Origin: Staphylococcus americanisciuri
GTDB lineage: Bacteria; Bacillota; Bacilli; Staphylococcales; Staphylococcaceae
Length of the DNA stretch: 64,000 nucleotides
Assembly: GCF_024814435.1 (NCBI RefSeq)
Contig: NZ_JANUXY010000006.1
Coordinates: 101,324-165,323, forward strand
Direction: 5' to 3'
A program made the position numbers and the translations under genes. Each line of letters opens with the position of its first letter. Positions within the stretch are counted from its first letter, which is position 1. Shown here in pieces: positions 28,033 through 37,926 of the stretch. The notes under the pieces were generated by a model that had not been told where the DNA came from, searched no databases, and saw only the letters and a list, made by a program, of their open reading frames with translations.

Positions 28033-28335
28033 TTATTTATTTAATGACTTAATAACGTCCTCCATTTTTTGATAAACAGGTTCTGCCATTGATGGAATGC
28101 GATAGAGTATCGCTCCAGCATCAACCACTGGAATGTTCACATCAAAACCTAAGTCAGTGCTGGCAATCTGTGCAAAAATATCATAGCGAGATAACATTTC
28201 CTCATTGACATCTTTAATCATGACGGCATCACATGTGACTTGATAACCACGATTTTTCAATTCAGTTTCTAAAGCACTTTTAATTTGATGACTTGAATTA
28301 ACCCCGGCACCACAAGCAGCTAAAATTTTAATCAT
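28033..28335 (-). CDS. PTS galactitol-type EIIB component
   Basis: A 100-residue cytosolic phosphocarrier of the GatB type. The phosphorylated cysteine is C8 in the P-loop ILAACGAGVNSS. It passes phosphate from EIIA to sugar in the EIIC channel. AAGGAGAG selects the ATG at 28335; an ATG two codons upstream is too close to it. It lies second in the three-gene EIIA-EIIB-EIIC operon. Confidence 0.9.
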   Translation of the reverse strand: MIKILAACGAGVNSSHQIKSALETELKNRGYQVTCDAVMIKDVNEEMLSRYDIFAQIASTDLGFDVNIPVVDAGAILYRIPSMAEPVYQKMEDVIKSLNK

Positions 28336-28377
28336 AATCATTTCTCTCCTTAGTAAAAGTAATATATCATCTACAAA

Positions 28378-28869
28378 TTATGCAGAAGTTTCTATATGGT
28401 AATGTTGTTTCAAAAATTGATAAATGGCTGTTGTATCTTCTAAATCGAAAAAAGTACGTAATGCTTCTTTGTCAGTTGCATTGATAAAGTCCATAATTTG
28501 AGCAAGCAATCCTGCTTGAGATTCACTATTCTCATTCAAAATCATAAACAAAAATGAAACAGAAATTGTTGTATCGGGCTTTATCATATTGTGAAATGTG
28601 ATCGGTTGTTGCAGCTTTATAGGAATAATCCGTGATGTCTTAACAAATGACGTCTCCGTATGTGGAATCGCAATGTTAGGCAATCTATCGGAAACAGGTG
28701 ACAAATCCAAACCAGTTGGATAGTTTTGCTCACGTTCCAACAAATGCTCTAAAAAAGCTTCTGTGACTAGGTTTTTCTTCAATAAATCAGTATAAACTTC
28801 TTTAAAAACGTCTGCTTGTGTCTGCTTGTTAGAAACATACACGGTATCTTCAGCAAATAAGTGATTCAA
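28378..28869 (-). CDS. PTS EIIA component (fructose/mannitol/galactitol type)
   Basis: A 163-residue EIIA domain protein with the phosphorylated histidine H70 in NIAIPHTE. It accepts phosphate from HPr. Read on the minus strand the start is TTG, with GAGGGGC upstream; the next ATG is far inside. It is the promoter-proximal gene of the operon, driven by a consensus-like minus-strand promoter at 28924-28952 that overlaps a cre-like element. Confidence 0.88.
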   Translation of the reverse strand: MNHLFAEDTVYVSNKQTQADVFKEVYTDLLKKNLVTEAFLEHLLEREQNYPTGLDLSPVSDRLPNIAIPHTETSFVKTSRIIPIKLQQPITFHNMIKPDTTISVSFLFMILNENSESQAGLLAQIMDFINATDKEALRTFFDLEDTTAIYQFLKQHYHIETSA

Positions 28870-28923
28870 ACAGAACAGCCCCTCTCTAAGTTTAATAATG
28901 TTTATTTATTAGATTACACTTTT

Positions 28924-28952
28924 AGAATAACCGTTTACAACAAGAGTGTCAA
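28924..28952 (-). promoter_or_regulatory. Promoter of the PTS (EIIABC) operon
   Basis: Minus strand: -35 TTGACA (28947-28952), 17-bp spacer, -10 TATTCT (28924-28929), about 55 bp before the EIIA start. Confidence 0.8.
28926..28939 (-). promoter_or_regulatory. cre-like CcpA site
   Basis: Minus-strand TGTAAACGGTTATT matches 12 of 14 positions of the cre consensus TGWAARCGYTWNCW. It covers the spacer and -10 of the PTS promoter, which fits catabolite repression by CcpA. Confidence 0.6.
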
Positions 28953-28968
28953 CACAAAAACGAAACTA

Positions 28969-28999
28969 AACAAACATAATATGTTGATAAATGTTTGTT
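28969..28999. promoter_or_regulatory. Palindromic operator, likely LacR site
   Basis: Perfect 9-bp arms AACAAACAT and ATGTTTGTT separated by 13 bp. The site covers the -35 box of the lacA promoter and lies about 17 bp upstream of the PTS -35, so one repressor could control both directions. Confidence 0.65.
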
Positions 29000-29012
29000 A
29001 ATGATTTATTAT
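28984..29012 (+). promoter_or_regulatory. lacABCD promoter
   Basis: -35 TTGATA (28984-28989), 17-bp spacer, -10 TATTAT (29007-29012). The leader to lacA is about 100 nt. Confidence 0.75.
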
Positions 29013-29115
29013 GTGAGTGTAACAAGGTTAAATGTTTAAAAAAGTGATACAAAACCCATTTTAGGTTTGAATGAGGAGATGTGCTTAACAATTAAAAATT
29101 TAGGAGGAATTGAAC

Positions 29116-29544
29116 ATGCGTGTCGTAATTGGTTCAGATCATGAAGGAATGGAACTGAAGAATTTTATTAAGGAAGCGTTAATTGAGCAAGGCTTTTCAG
29201 TTGTAGACAAAAGTGAGACACCAGCAGTTGATTTTGTAGAATCTACGCTTGCGATTGTTAATGACTTGAAACAAAGTGAAGGAAGTATGGGCATCGCTAT
29301 TGATGGATATGGTGTGGGTAGCTTTATGACTGCAACAAAAGTCAAAGGCATCATCGCAGCAGAAGTGTCTGATGAACGCTCTGCATATATGACAAGAGAG
29401 CACAATAATGCTTGCTTGATTACTTTAGGTTCTGAGATTGTCGGCAAAGCATTGGCATTGAATATTGTCAAAGAATTTTTGGCGGCGAATTATGATGGTG
29501 GTCGTCATCAAATTCGTGTCGATATGTTGAATAAAATGGCATAA
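29116..29544 (+). CDS. lacA: Galactose-6-phosphate isomerase subunit LacA
   Basis: A 142-residue RpiB/LacAB-type isomerase subunit. With LacB it converts galactose-6-P to tagatose-6-P. Family features are the N-terminal [17 protein letters not shown] and the [17 protein letters not shown] region, with [17 protein letters not shown] near the C-terminus. AGGAGG at 29102-29107 selects the ATG at 29116; the TTG at 29110 is too close. First gene of lacABCD. Confidence 0.94.
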   Translation: MRVVIGSDHEGMELKNFIKEALIEQGFSVVDKSETPAVDFVESTLAIVNDLKQSEGSMGIAIDGYGVGSFMTATKVKGIIAAEVSDERSAYMTREHNNACLITLGSEIVGKALALNIVKEFLAANYDGGRHQIRVDMLNKMA

Positions 29545-29564
29545 ATCAAGAAAGGATGAATAGA

Positions 29565-30080
29565 ATGAAAATCGCAATTGGCTGTGACCATATTGTCACT
29601 GATACAAAAATGGCAGTATCGGATTTCTTAAAAGCAAAAGGATATGAAGTGATTGACGTAGGAACCTATGATTTTACACGTACACACTATCCGATATTTG
29701 GGAAAAAAGTCGGTGAAGCGGTGACGAATGGCGAAGCAGATCTAGGGGTTTGTTTGTGTGGGACAGGTGTTGGAATTAACAATGCCGTTAATAAAGTGCC
29801 GGGCATTCGTAGTGCGCTTGTACGTGATATGACTTCAGCAATCTATGCGAAAGAACAATTGAATGCGAATGTTATTGGCTTTGGAGCACGTATCACAGGA
29901 GAATTTTTAATTTGTGACATTATTGAAGCGTTTATCAAAGCTGAGTATCGAGAAACGGAAGAAAATAAAAAGTTGATTGCCAAGATAGCACATGTGGAAG
30001 CAGCAAGTGAACAACAAGCCGATCCTCACTTTTTTGATGAATTTATTGAGAAATGGAATCGTGGAGAATATCACGATTAA
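29565..30080 (+). CDS. lacB: Galactose-6-phosphate isomerase subunit LacB
   Basis: A 171-residue RpiB-family partner of LacA. It shows the active-site features IGCDHIVTD and [20 protein letters not shown], with the catalytic Cys in the LCGTG loop, and the C-terminal helix typical for LacB ([17 protein letters not shown]). AAAGGA 9 bases before the second ATG (29565) selects that start over 29556. It sits 20 bp after lacA and 12 bp before lacC. Confidence 0.94.
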   Translation: MKIAIGCDHIVTDTKMAVSDFLKAKGYEVIDVGTYDFTRTHYPIFGKKVGEAVTNGEADLGVCLCGTGVGINNAVNKVPGIRSALVRDMTSAIYAKEQLNANVIGFGARITGEFLICDIIEAFIKAEYRETEENKKLIAKIAHVEAASEQQADPHFFDEFIEKWNRGEYHD

Positions 30081-30092
30081 GTAGGTGACAAG

Positions 30093-31019
30093 ATGATTTT
30101 AACGGTTACTATGAATCCTTCTGTGGACATTGCATATACAATGACTGGATTAACAATTGACAATGTGAATCGAGTACAGGATGTGCGAAAAACAGCAGGA
30201 GGCAAAGGTTTGAATGTTACGAGAGTTTTAAAACAGTTAAATGCTGATGTGGTAGCGACTGGCTTGCTTGGTGGTGTACTTGGCGATGCAATTAAGAATG
30301 AACTAACTTCAGATGGCATTCAACATGATTTTTGGTCTATTAGTGGTGCTACGCGTAACTGTATTGCGCTGTTACACGATGGTGCACAAACTGAGATTTT
30401 AGAAAGTGGTCCTGTGATTCAAGAAAGTGAAGCGGAAGCGTTTATTAAGCATCTAAAAAAATTAGCAGATCAAGCTGATATTTTGTCGTTTTCTGGCAGT
30501 TTGCCTAAAGGATTGCCGACGGATTTTTATCATCAGATGATTTCGGCATGCCCTAACAAACCAGTAGTGCTAGATTGTGCGGGTGATTCTTTGGTGCAAG
30601 TGCTAAACAAAAAAAATAAACCCCAGCTTATTAAGCCTAATATTGAGGAACTGTCGGTACTATTAGGGCGAACGGTAACTACTCAGATTGCAGATTTAAA
30701 GGCAGCATTATCACAACCATTGTTTGCAGATATTGAATGGATTGTTGTGTCTTTAGGGGCAAATGGTGCTTTTGCCAAGCATTTTGATACTTTTTATCGT
30801 GTGACTATACCGACGATCGATGTCGTGAATCCAGTCGGTTCAGGAGATGCAACTGTAGCGGGCATGACGGCAGCTTTAGTCGAAGGGTTATCAGACGAAG
30901 CATTGCTGAAACAAGGGAATGTTTTAGGCATGTTAAATGCACAAGAAGCTACAACAGGTTATGTGCAATTAGAACATTATCAAACATTATACGAACAAAT
31001 CAAAGTTGAAAGTGTATAA
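30093..31019 (+). CDS. lacC: Tagatose-6-phosphate kinase
   Basis: A 308-residue PfkB-family sugar kinase making tagatose-1,6-bisphosphate. The N-terminal PfkB signature ([15 protein letters not shown]) and the C-terminal one around the catalytic Asp ([17 protein letters not shown]) are complete. LacC and phosphofructokinase FruK are close relatives; position between lacB and lacD decides the assignment. TAGGTGAC precedes the ATG. lacD follows after 15 bp. Confidence 0.93.
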   Translation: MILTVTMNPSVDIAYTMTGLTIDNVNRVQDVRKTAGGKGLNVTRVLKQLNADVVATGLLGGVLGDAIKNELTSDGIQHDFWSISGATRNCIALLHDGAQTEILESGPVIQESEAEAFIKHLKKLADQADILSFSGSLPKGLPTDFYHQMISACPNKPVVLDCAGDSLVQVLNKKNKPQLIKPNIEELSVLLGRTVTTQIADLKAALSQPLFADIEWIVVSLGANGAFAKHFDTFYRVTIPTIDVVNPVGSGDATVAGMTAALVEGLSDEALLKQGNVLGMLNAQEATTGYVQLEHYQTLYEQIKVESV

Positions 31020-31034
31020 AGGAGTCGTTAAGAC

Positions 31035-32012
31035 ATGAAAACAAATGGGCAAAAGACACAGTTTTTAAAACGATTGTGCAATGAACAAGGTATTATTAGT
31101 GCTTTAGCTATTGACCAACGTGGGGCATTAAAAAAGATGATGACTCAAGTGAAAGGAGAAGGCGCTGATGATGCAGAAATTGTGGCGTTTAAACGAATTG
31201 TGTCATCAGAGTTAACAAGATATGCGTCTTCTATTTTATTAGACCCTGAATATGGTTTGTCAGCAGCGAATGATAGAGCATCTCATGCGGGATTACTATT
31301 AGCTTATGAGAAAACAGGTTATGATGCGTCGACACCTGGACGTTTGCCAGATTTATTGTCAATTTGGTCAGTTAAACGCCTCAAAGAAGAGGGGGCGGAT
31401 GCTTGTAAGTTCTTGTTATATTATGATGTGGATGAACCAGATGAAATCAATCATCAAAAACAAGCCTTTGTTGAGCGTATTGGTTCAGAATGCCAAGCTG
31501 AGAATCTACCATTTTTTTTGGAATTAGTCTCTTATGATGCACAGATTGCAGATGCGAAGTCGAAAGCATATGCATTAAAAAAACCGCACAAAGTCAACAT
31601 GATGATGAAAGAATTCTCTAATCCACGTTATGGTGTCGATGTGTTGAAAGTTGAAGTACCAGTCAATATGAACTATGTAGAGGGTTATGCAGAAGATGAG
31701 TTTGTTTATACGAAAGAAGAGGCGATTGCTCATTTTAAAGCGCAATCAGAGGTGACAGACTTACCATTTATCTTCTTGAGTGCAGGTGTCAAAGCCTCAT
31801 TATTCCAAGAAACATTGCGCTTTGCGAAAGAAGCAGGATCTACTTTCAATGGCGTTTTATGTGGCCGTGCGACATGGGCAGATGGTGTTGAACAATATAT
31901 TGCGCAAGGATCAGAAGCTGCTCGAGCATGGATGAAGACGCAAGGAAGACAAAATATTGAAGCATTGAATCGTGTATTAGCTGAGACAGCAACTGCGATT
32001 GAAATTAAATAA
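31035..32012 (+). CDS. lacD: Tagatose-1,6-diphosphate aldolase
   Basis: A 325-residue class I aldolase that splits tagatose-1,6-bisphosphate to glyceraldehyde-3-P and dihydroxyacetone-P, finishing the pathway. Visible family features include [36 protein letters not shown], the Schiff-base lysine region [10 protein letters not shown] and [15 protein letters not shown] precedes the ATG. No lacF, lacE or lacG follows, unlike S. aureus; the next sequence is a terminator. Confidence 0.95.
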   Translation: MKTNGQKTQFLKRLCNEQGIISALAIDQRGALKKMMTQVKGEGADDAEIVAFKRIVSSELTRYASSILLDPEYGLSAANDRASHAGLLLAYEKTGYDASTPGRLPDLLSIWSVKRLKEEGADACKFLLYYDVDEPDEINHQKQAFVERIGSECQAENLPFFLELVSYDAQIADAKSKAYALKKPHKVNMMMKEFSNPRYGVDVLKVEVPVNMNYVEGYAEDEFVYTKEEAIAHFKAQSEVTDLPFIFLSAGVKASLFQETLRFAKEAGSTFNGVLCGRATWADGVEQYIAQGSEAARAWMKTQGRQNIEALNRVLAETATAIEIK

Positions 32013-32029
32013 CGATTATATATAATAAG

Positions 32030-32118
32030 ATAGCTGGCTGACATGGGCTTAGCATTGAAATCTAACAGACTTGAAGGTTTCGATGTTAGGATTTATTCTA
32101 TGTAACGTCAGCTATTTT
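32030..32118 (+). terminator. lacABCD terminator region
   Basis: Nested hairpins: outer ATAGCTG/CAGCTAT and inner AAATCTAACA/TGTTAGGATTT, then TTTTTG. The remaining gap to the next gene (to 32310) holds a TACAATAAT -10-like element and a GTAGC-GAG/CTC-GCTAC hairpin at 32249-32283 in the presumed leader. Confidence 0.6.
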
Positions 32119-32310
32119 TGCTTTTGGTATGCTTTTTTAGAAAAGTAAGCCAGTCCATTTATCTTTATATTGAAAATACGTTACAATAATAATGCTGGGA
32201 TATTAGCAGAAATATTTCATCTATGTGTAAAAATAATATAACAGGTAGTAGCTTGAGTGTGAAAATCTGCATGCTCGGCTACTCAAAGTCATTTTTAAAA
32301 GGAGGGTGCT

Positions 32311-33378
32311 ATGAAACGACTATTAATCAAAATATTTGGTGTATTTCTGTTTATCGGCTTTTTAGTTTATTTATTCTATGCCCCTCGACTTGAATTCGAT
32401 GTGTTAGAAAACCCCAACAAACAAGTGGAGCAGCGTTACCAAAAAGCGAATCTCCCTGTACGGACATCAGATATAGATAATCCGAAGTTAAAAGAGGGCA
32501 TTGGAACACTTGTTGGCCAATCGATGGGACAAGTGACGAAAAAGTATGGTCAAGCCGATCGCACGTATCACTATTTTAAAGATTATCGGACATTTGTCTA
32601 TCATCGCCAGAAAGCGTATATTTTAGTGATGGCAAAAGGGGATACTGTGAAATCAGTCTATATGACAGGGCAACCGTCAAAAGATGAAAGTGGACCGATT
32701 GAGATAGGTCAAGATGCCGCAAAATTATATGATAATCTCTCATTGATAACAGAGTGTGAATTTGATTTGGATGGGAAACATTACCACTATGAACTCTCGG
32801 ATACAGATGTAAAAACGCAAGCGCTTATGCAGTTCGATAACCGTTTTGCTCAAGTGTTTATTGATCAGCAGAGCAATAAAATTACGGGTGTACGTTATCT
32901 TGATAAAGAAGCTTTAGTAGCGATTAATCCATATTCATCTAATGAAGAATCAGAAGAAAATATGGTACAGTCTGAAGAACAAAATCCAGATCAAAATAGT
33001 AACCAATTGTTAACATTGTACGAACTTACTAATGAAATGCGGAAACTGCATCAACGTGAACCGTTGAAGATCAATTCAGCATTAGAAAATGTAGCGACTG
33101 TACAATTATTTCAAGCAACGAATAAGTCGTCTGCAGAGTTTACAGAAAATAATTTAGTAAGTTTGGTTAATGAAACACCATTCACATATCAGACTTTGTC
33201 GCAAAACGTTGGATATAATTTTAGTGATATTCCAACATTGGTTAATAGCTGGATGAATTCTGATACACATCGTTCGCGTTTACTAAGCGGACAATATGAT
33301 GAAATGGGTGGCAAAATAAGTGACAATTATTTCTTATTAATCTTTGCGGAGCGAGGAGATGATCAAGATGATGTTTGA
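32311..33378 (+). CDS. CAP-domain protein with CAP-associated N-terminal domain (YlbC-like)
   Basis: A 355-residue extracellular or membrane-anchored protein. One N-terminal hydrophobic segment (FGVFLFIGFLVYLFYAP, about 10-27) is a signal anchor. Residues about 55-190 fit the CAP-associated domain (GQSMGQVTKKYGQADR) and about 235-345 a CAP/SCP domain (LTNEMRKLHQREPLKINSAL, VNSWMNSDTHRSRLLSGQYDEMG). This matches YlbC of bacilli and the gene order before ylbF. The function is unknown. An acidic Gln/Asn linker separates the domains. It overlaps ylbF by 11 bp. Confidence 0.85.
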   Translation: MKRLLIKIFGVFLFIGFLVYLFYAPRLEFDVLENPNKQVEQRYQKANLPVRTSDIDNPKLKEGIGTLVGQSMGQVTKKYGQADRTYHYFKDYRTFVYHRQKAYILVMAKGDTVKSVYMTGQPSKDESGPIEIGQDAAKLYDNLSLITECEFDLDGKHYHYELSDTDVKTQALMQFDNRFAQVFIDQQSNKITGVRYLDKEALVAINPYSSNEESEENMVQSEEQNPDQNSNQLLTLYELTNEMRKLHQREPLKINSALENVATVQLFQATNKSSAEFTENNLVSLVNETPFTYQTLSQNVGYNFSDIPTLVNSWMNSDTHRSRLLSGQYDEMGGKISDNYFLLIFAERGDDQDDV

Positions 33379-33808
33379 TGAAGACCTCGTAAAAGTTTTA
33401 GATGAAACAGATGTGCTGGCAGAGATGATACAACAGTCAGATATTTATCAAAATTATCTCAGTGCCAAAAAGAATTTGGACAATGATGAAGTTGCTCAGC
33501 GTTACTATCTAACTTTTTTAAAGTCCAAAGAACAATATGATGAAGTGATGCGTTTCGGTCGCTATCACCCAGATTATCAGGCAGTTATGCTCGAAACACG
33601 ACGTCAAAAGCGTGTCTACGATATGCATGAAACGGTCGTTATTTTTAAACAATGTGAATATGAACTACAACTTTTGCTAGATGAGGTTGTTACTATACTT
33701 GCATCGAGTGTCTCGGCACATGTCAAAGTTGATGCAGGCACGCCGTTGTTCAATCAGCCAGGTTGTGGCTGTGGTTCAGGCAATGCCTGTCAATGTCAAA
33801 AACGATAA
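33368..33808 (+). CDS. ylbF: YlbF/RicF family regulator
   Basis: A 146-residue helical protein of the YlbF family. In B. subtilis RicF acts with RicA and RicT in the Y-complex, which carries Fe-S clusters and guides RNase Y. The C-terminus here has a Cys-rich tail CGCGSGNACQC that fits an Fe-S ligand cluster. GAGGAG selects ATG 33368 (33371 also possible). Translationally coupled to the YlbC-like gene; closed by a strong terminator. Confidence 0.88.
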   Translation: MMFDEDLVKVLDETDVLAEMIQQSDIYQNYLSAKKNLDNDEVAQRYYLTFLKSKEQYDEVMRFGRYHPDYQAVMLETRRQKRVYDMHETVVIFKQCEYELQLLLDEVVTILASSVSAHVKVDAGTPLFNQPGCGCGSGNACQCQKR

Positions 33809-33850
33809 AAATAAGCACAATCACGGAATAGAGGCGATTGTGCTTATTTT
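33808..33850. terminator. Bidirectional terminator
   Basis: A perfect 15-bp stem AAAATAAGCACAATC/GATTGTGCTTATTTT between convergent ylbF and the phosphodiesterase gene. Confidence 0.92.
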
Positions 33851-33854
33851 GCGG

Positions 33855-34781
33855 TTATTGATGATAAAAGTTCAGAAATTGTTTGCCAACTTTTGGTCGA
33901 TCAGTAACTATTGTATGAACGCCCATTGCGACGAGGTCAACCATTTGATCAACGTTATTCACACCATAGAAGCCAGGTGCAATATTTTGTTTGTTCAACC
34001 ATGCGATAAGTTTGCGTTGAGTCAATGTTAGTCCCTTATAGACGGTTGGCATTTGGAATGTGTCTGCTTGTCCGCGATATAAATGCCCCAACCCGCTATA
34101 ACATTTCAAAATACCTTCTGTTACTTCAGCTTGACTTGCACCGATTGCAATTTTGCGCTCTTGATTCAAGGCGGTAAAACGTGTAATCTGCTCCTTGTAA
34201 AAACTTGTAACGAGCACCCGAGATTCTGCATTGTTACGTTTGATAACCTCATAAAGTCGTGACGGTGCAATCTGACCTTCATAACTATCTGGGTGATCTT
34301 TGATATCAATATTAACGAGCTGATCTGGATATTGTTGTAATAAAGCATCCATCGTTATAATTTTGGCTTGTGGATGCGCTTGAAACGGCTTATGACCATT
34401 GATGTCTGTAAAGCGATAGCCAGCGTCTAGTTGTTGTAATTCGGCTAATGTATGATCAGCAACGTAACCCGTACCATTTGTCGTGCGGTCAACAGTTGCA
34501 TCATGAAAGACAACTACTTGTTCATCTTTAGTTATGCGAATATCTGTTTCAAATCCCGTTAACCCCATTTCAGTCGAATGGTCGAAAGCAAGTTGTGTTG
34601 ATTCCGGACGCGCTTGCATGCCACCACGGTGACTAAAAACATAAGGTGCTTTGTGCTGGAAAAATGGTTTAATGTCACGTTGTGAACCTGTGTTATTGCG
34701 TTTAGTGATATACATAGAACCACTGAACAATCCTGCGATACCTATAATAGAGCCGGTTAAAATTTTGCGTGTTTTCGTCAT
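33855..34781 (-). CDS. Glycerophosphodiester phosphodiesterase, membrane-anchored
   Basis: A 308-residue GDPD-family enzyme hydrolysing glycerophosphodiesters to glycerol-3-P. An N-terminal hydrophobic segment (ILTGSIIGIAGLFSGSMY) targets it outside the membrane. The TIM-barrel catalytic motifs are present: the HRGG/RPEST pair (SHRGGMQARPEST), FETDIRITKD, and VVFHDATVDRTTNGTG with the general acid His. The frame extends upstream to 34907, but AGGAGTG places the start at 34781, just before the signal. It is divergent from ylbG. Confidence 0.9.
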   Translation of the reverse strand: MTKTRKILTGSIIGIAGLFSGSMYITKRNNTGSQRDIKPFFQHKAPYVFSHRGGMQARPESTQLAFDHSTEMGLTGFETDIRITKDEQVVVFHDATVDRTTNGTGYVADHTLAELQQLDAGYRFTDINGHKPFQAHPQAKIITMDALLQQYPDQLVNIDIKDHPDSYEGQIAPSRLYEVIKRNNAESRVLVTSFYKEQITRFTALNQERKIAIGASQAEVTEGILKCYSGLGHLYRGQADTFQMPTVYKGLTLTQRKLIAWLNKQNIAPGFYGVNNVDQMVDLVAMGVHTIVTDRPKVGKQFLNFYHQ

Positions 34782-34878
34782 AAAATTCACTCCTAAAAAC
34801 TTAAGTAAAGCGATATTATATCTTTTCTCAATACTTGTACTCATGGTACGATAATAGATAGAGTGCGAGGTGAATAAT

Positions 34879-35130
34879 TTGGAAATCGTACAACGAGAAA
34901 AACTCATTATTTATTTAAAAAATATGAAGCATGAACGCCATATTCGTAAGTATGGGCACATTATATACAGTAATAAAAAATGTAAATACGTCTACATGTA
35001 TGTAAATAACGATCGTGTAGACGATATTGTGAACAAGTTGTCTAAGTTGAAATATGTAACTGACATTAGTGGCTCACCATATAAACATCTAAAAAAAGTA
35101 TATGACAAAGAAAAACATGAGTGGTTTTAA
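34879..35130 (+). CDS. ylbG: YlbG family protein (UPF0298)
   Basis: An 83-residue basic cytosolic protein matching the UPF0298/YlbG family ([24 protein letters not shown]). The start is taken as TTG at 34879, with GAGGTG six bases before; a GTG at 34870 is inside that Shine-Dalgarno. Function is unknown. The gene conserves the ylbF-ylbG-rsmD-coaD order, although here two minus-strand genes are interleaved. Confidence 0.85.
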   Translation: MEIVQREKLIIYLKNMKHERHIRKYGHIIYSNKKCKYVYMYVNNDRVDDIVNKLSKLKYVTDISGSPYKHLKKVYDKEKHEWF

Positions 35131-35520
35131 TCATTCAAGTGGAGGTATCCAACGCTGTAATCTAAGGACACTTTTAAGATAATTGAAGTATAAGTCTAGC
35201 TCCGGATAATCGTCAGGTGCATGAACATCGATGCCAACCATTTCGATTTGATAGGGTGTTGCAAAGGATTGAATCAGCGCATATTTTTTGTTGCTATTTG
35301 GGTAAGGATAGTTCACAGCATCTAACATAATATACATTGCTTGGAACTTCCGATTAGTGGTTGGTTGCATAATCAATGCGACAGAAGAGCGCTGGTGCTT
35401 AGATTTGGGTGTGTGAAAAAAAACGAGACGATCAATGCGTTCATGGTTGTAATCAATGAGTGCTTGGAATTCATATAAGTCCGTTAGTCCATTGCCCAAT
35501 ACGATAAAAGATTGTTGCAT
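35131..35520 (-). CDS. Conserved hypothetical protein (DUF7147-like)
   Basis: A 129-residue soluble protein beginning QQSFIVLGNGLTDLYEFQALI. Staphylococci carry this gene between ylbG and rsmD, and it resembles the DUF7147 group sometimes mislabelled as methylthioribose kinase. It has no kinase motif. It abuts the ylbG stop convergently without a gap. AGGAGG precedes the ATG. Family naming is from memory and uncertain; the gene itself is well supported by its codon pattern and start signals. Confidence 0.7.
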   Translation of the reverse strand: MQQSFIVLGNGLTDLYEFQALIDYNHERIDRLVFFHTPKSKHQRSSVALIMQPTTNRKFQAMYIMLDAVNYPYPNSNKKYALIQSFATPYQIEMVGIDVHAPDDYPELDLYFNYLKSVLRLQRWIPPLE

Positions 35521-35580
35521 AATTCTACCTCCTTATCCTAAAGTATAGTAAAAATAAAATGAGATTGGAAGTGTCAGAGA

Positions 35581-36619
<1,039 letters not shown>

Positions 36620-36622
36620 CTG

Positions 36623-36667
36623 AAACATACTAAGATTAGTAGTGATGAAATAATCTTAGTATGTTTT
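36623..36667. terminator. Bidirectional terminator coaD/tmcAL
   Basis: A perfect 16-bp stem AAACATACTAAGATTA/TAATCTTAGTATGTTT. The right flank is T-rich and overlaps the tmcAL stop. Confidence 0.92.
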
Positions 36668-37800
36668 TAGCGTTGTATGAACACAGGGGTATTAAAGTCA
36701 TGCTGAGTTTGTTGCGTTAATAGATTATAAATACGTGTTGCTTTAATTTCATTGGCAATTAATGATGCATTTTGCTGATTCACATTTGTAATGATTCGTC
36801 GGTCGGATGCATGTTGCTTGAGCCATTTTAAATAAGCCTGTCCTTGTGAAGTCATAGCCAGTATACGCGCAGCCTCAATGTGATCATGGACAGCATCATA
36901 TGAAATGTTGAGCAAGACATTCATCAGCAATCTTTGAATATGTGTATACGTATAGCGTTTCGTTTTTAGCCCTGCCATCAGATTATCGTATGATGTAGCA
37001 GTTTGCATACACTTGATAAGGCGGTGTTCAAACCCTTCTGTCATCGTATAGATTTTGCGAAGTGCTGCTGCATCTTGTTGATAGACTGTTAATTGTAAAA
37101 AGTGAAACAAACGCTGCTTATTTGCAAAGGGTTGATGAAAAAGTGCCATGTTCATTTCTGGAACCATTTGTTGCCATGTTGCTTCATTGTTTTTTATTGC
37201 TTGACGAATTGCTGAGCCACTTGCATAAGTGTCGTGTGTGATGTCTCGTTGGCGATGACTAGCAGAAGTTCTTTGAATCGTGTAGGGCACTATCTTACTA
37301 TTTGTTGTATGAAGTTGTTTCAGATAGGCGATGCCAAGAATGTTGTTTGGTTCTTGTAACAAAGTATCATCGAGATGTTCCGAGACGATGCGTGCATATG
37401 GTTTACCTTGTTTGATAGCTTGATGAAAAGCGGGTGTCTCTTCAAAAGTTAACAATTGTGTGGCGGTTTGTTGTAAAGCTGTAATATCACCAGATTCACT
37501 ACCGAAGCATAATGCATCTGCAGCTAAGTAATCCGCTAAACGCACACCCATTTTGGCAAAGTAATCACTGGAAGAGAGTGAGCCAACAAGGGGCAGTTCA
37601 ACGACAAGATCGACGCCTGCAAGCGCCATTTGTGCACGTTGAAATTTATTGAACATTGCAGGCATCCCACGCATGACAAAGTTACCGCTCATCAATGCAA
37701 TCGTTACATCTGCTTCAGTCAAAGCTTTAGCCGTCTGAGCATGGTAAAGATGCCCGTTGTGAAAAGGATTATATTCTGTAATCAAGGCAACACTTTTCAT
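36667..37800 (-). CDS. tmcAL: tRNA(Met) cytidine acetate ligase (YlbM)
   Basis: A 377-residue nucleotidyltransferase-fold enzyme that uses ATP and acetate to form N4-acetylcytidine at the wobble base of elongator tRNA-Met. The ATP-binding signature EYNPFHNGH lies near the N-terminus, followed by LMSGNFVMRG. The length is usual. Start ATG 37800 matches other staphylococcal members; ATG 37806 two codons upstream is equally readable from the same AAAGGA. It is divergent from yceD. Confidence 0.92.
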   Translation of the reverse strand: MKSVALITEYNPFHNGHLYHAQTAKALTEADVTIALMSGNFVMRGMPAMFNKFQRAQMALAGVDLVVELPLVGSLSSSDYFAKMGVRLADYLAADALCFGSESGDITALQQTATQLLTFEETPAFHQAIKQGKPYARIVSEHLDDTLLQEPNNILGIAYLKQLHTTNSKIVPYTIQRTSASHRQRDITHDTYASGSAIRQAIKNNEATWQQMVPEMNMALFHQPFANKQRLFHFLQLTVYQQDAAALRKIYTMTEGFEHRLIKCMQTATSYDNLMAGLKTKRYTYTHIQRLLMNVLLNISYDAVHDHIEAARILAMTSQGQAYLKWLKQHASDRRIITNVNQQNASLIANEIKATRIYNLLTQQTQHDFNTPVFIQR

Positions 37801-37926
37801 TTGCATTCTGTCCTTTCATCTATCATTATGAGTATTGTACCAAAACTTAACATGTTAAGAAAAAATCTTGACAACTTACTTAGCAAAAGTTAAAATAAAT
37901 TTTGTGCTTGTTAGAGGTGAAGCCAT

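Noticed and set aside
26818..28044. Three plus-strand ORFs of 80-141 codons
   Set aside because: Antisense shadows of the EIIC membrane protein, with no starts supported by ribosome-binding sites.
34782..34907. Extended N-terminus of the phosphodiesterase
   Set aside because: AGGAGTG and the signal-anchor position place the start at 34781; the extension would overlap the start of ylbG.
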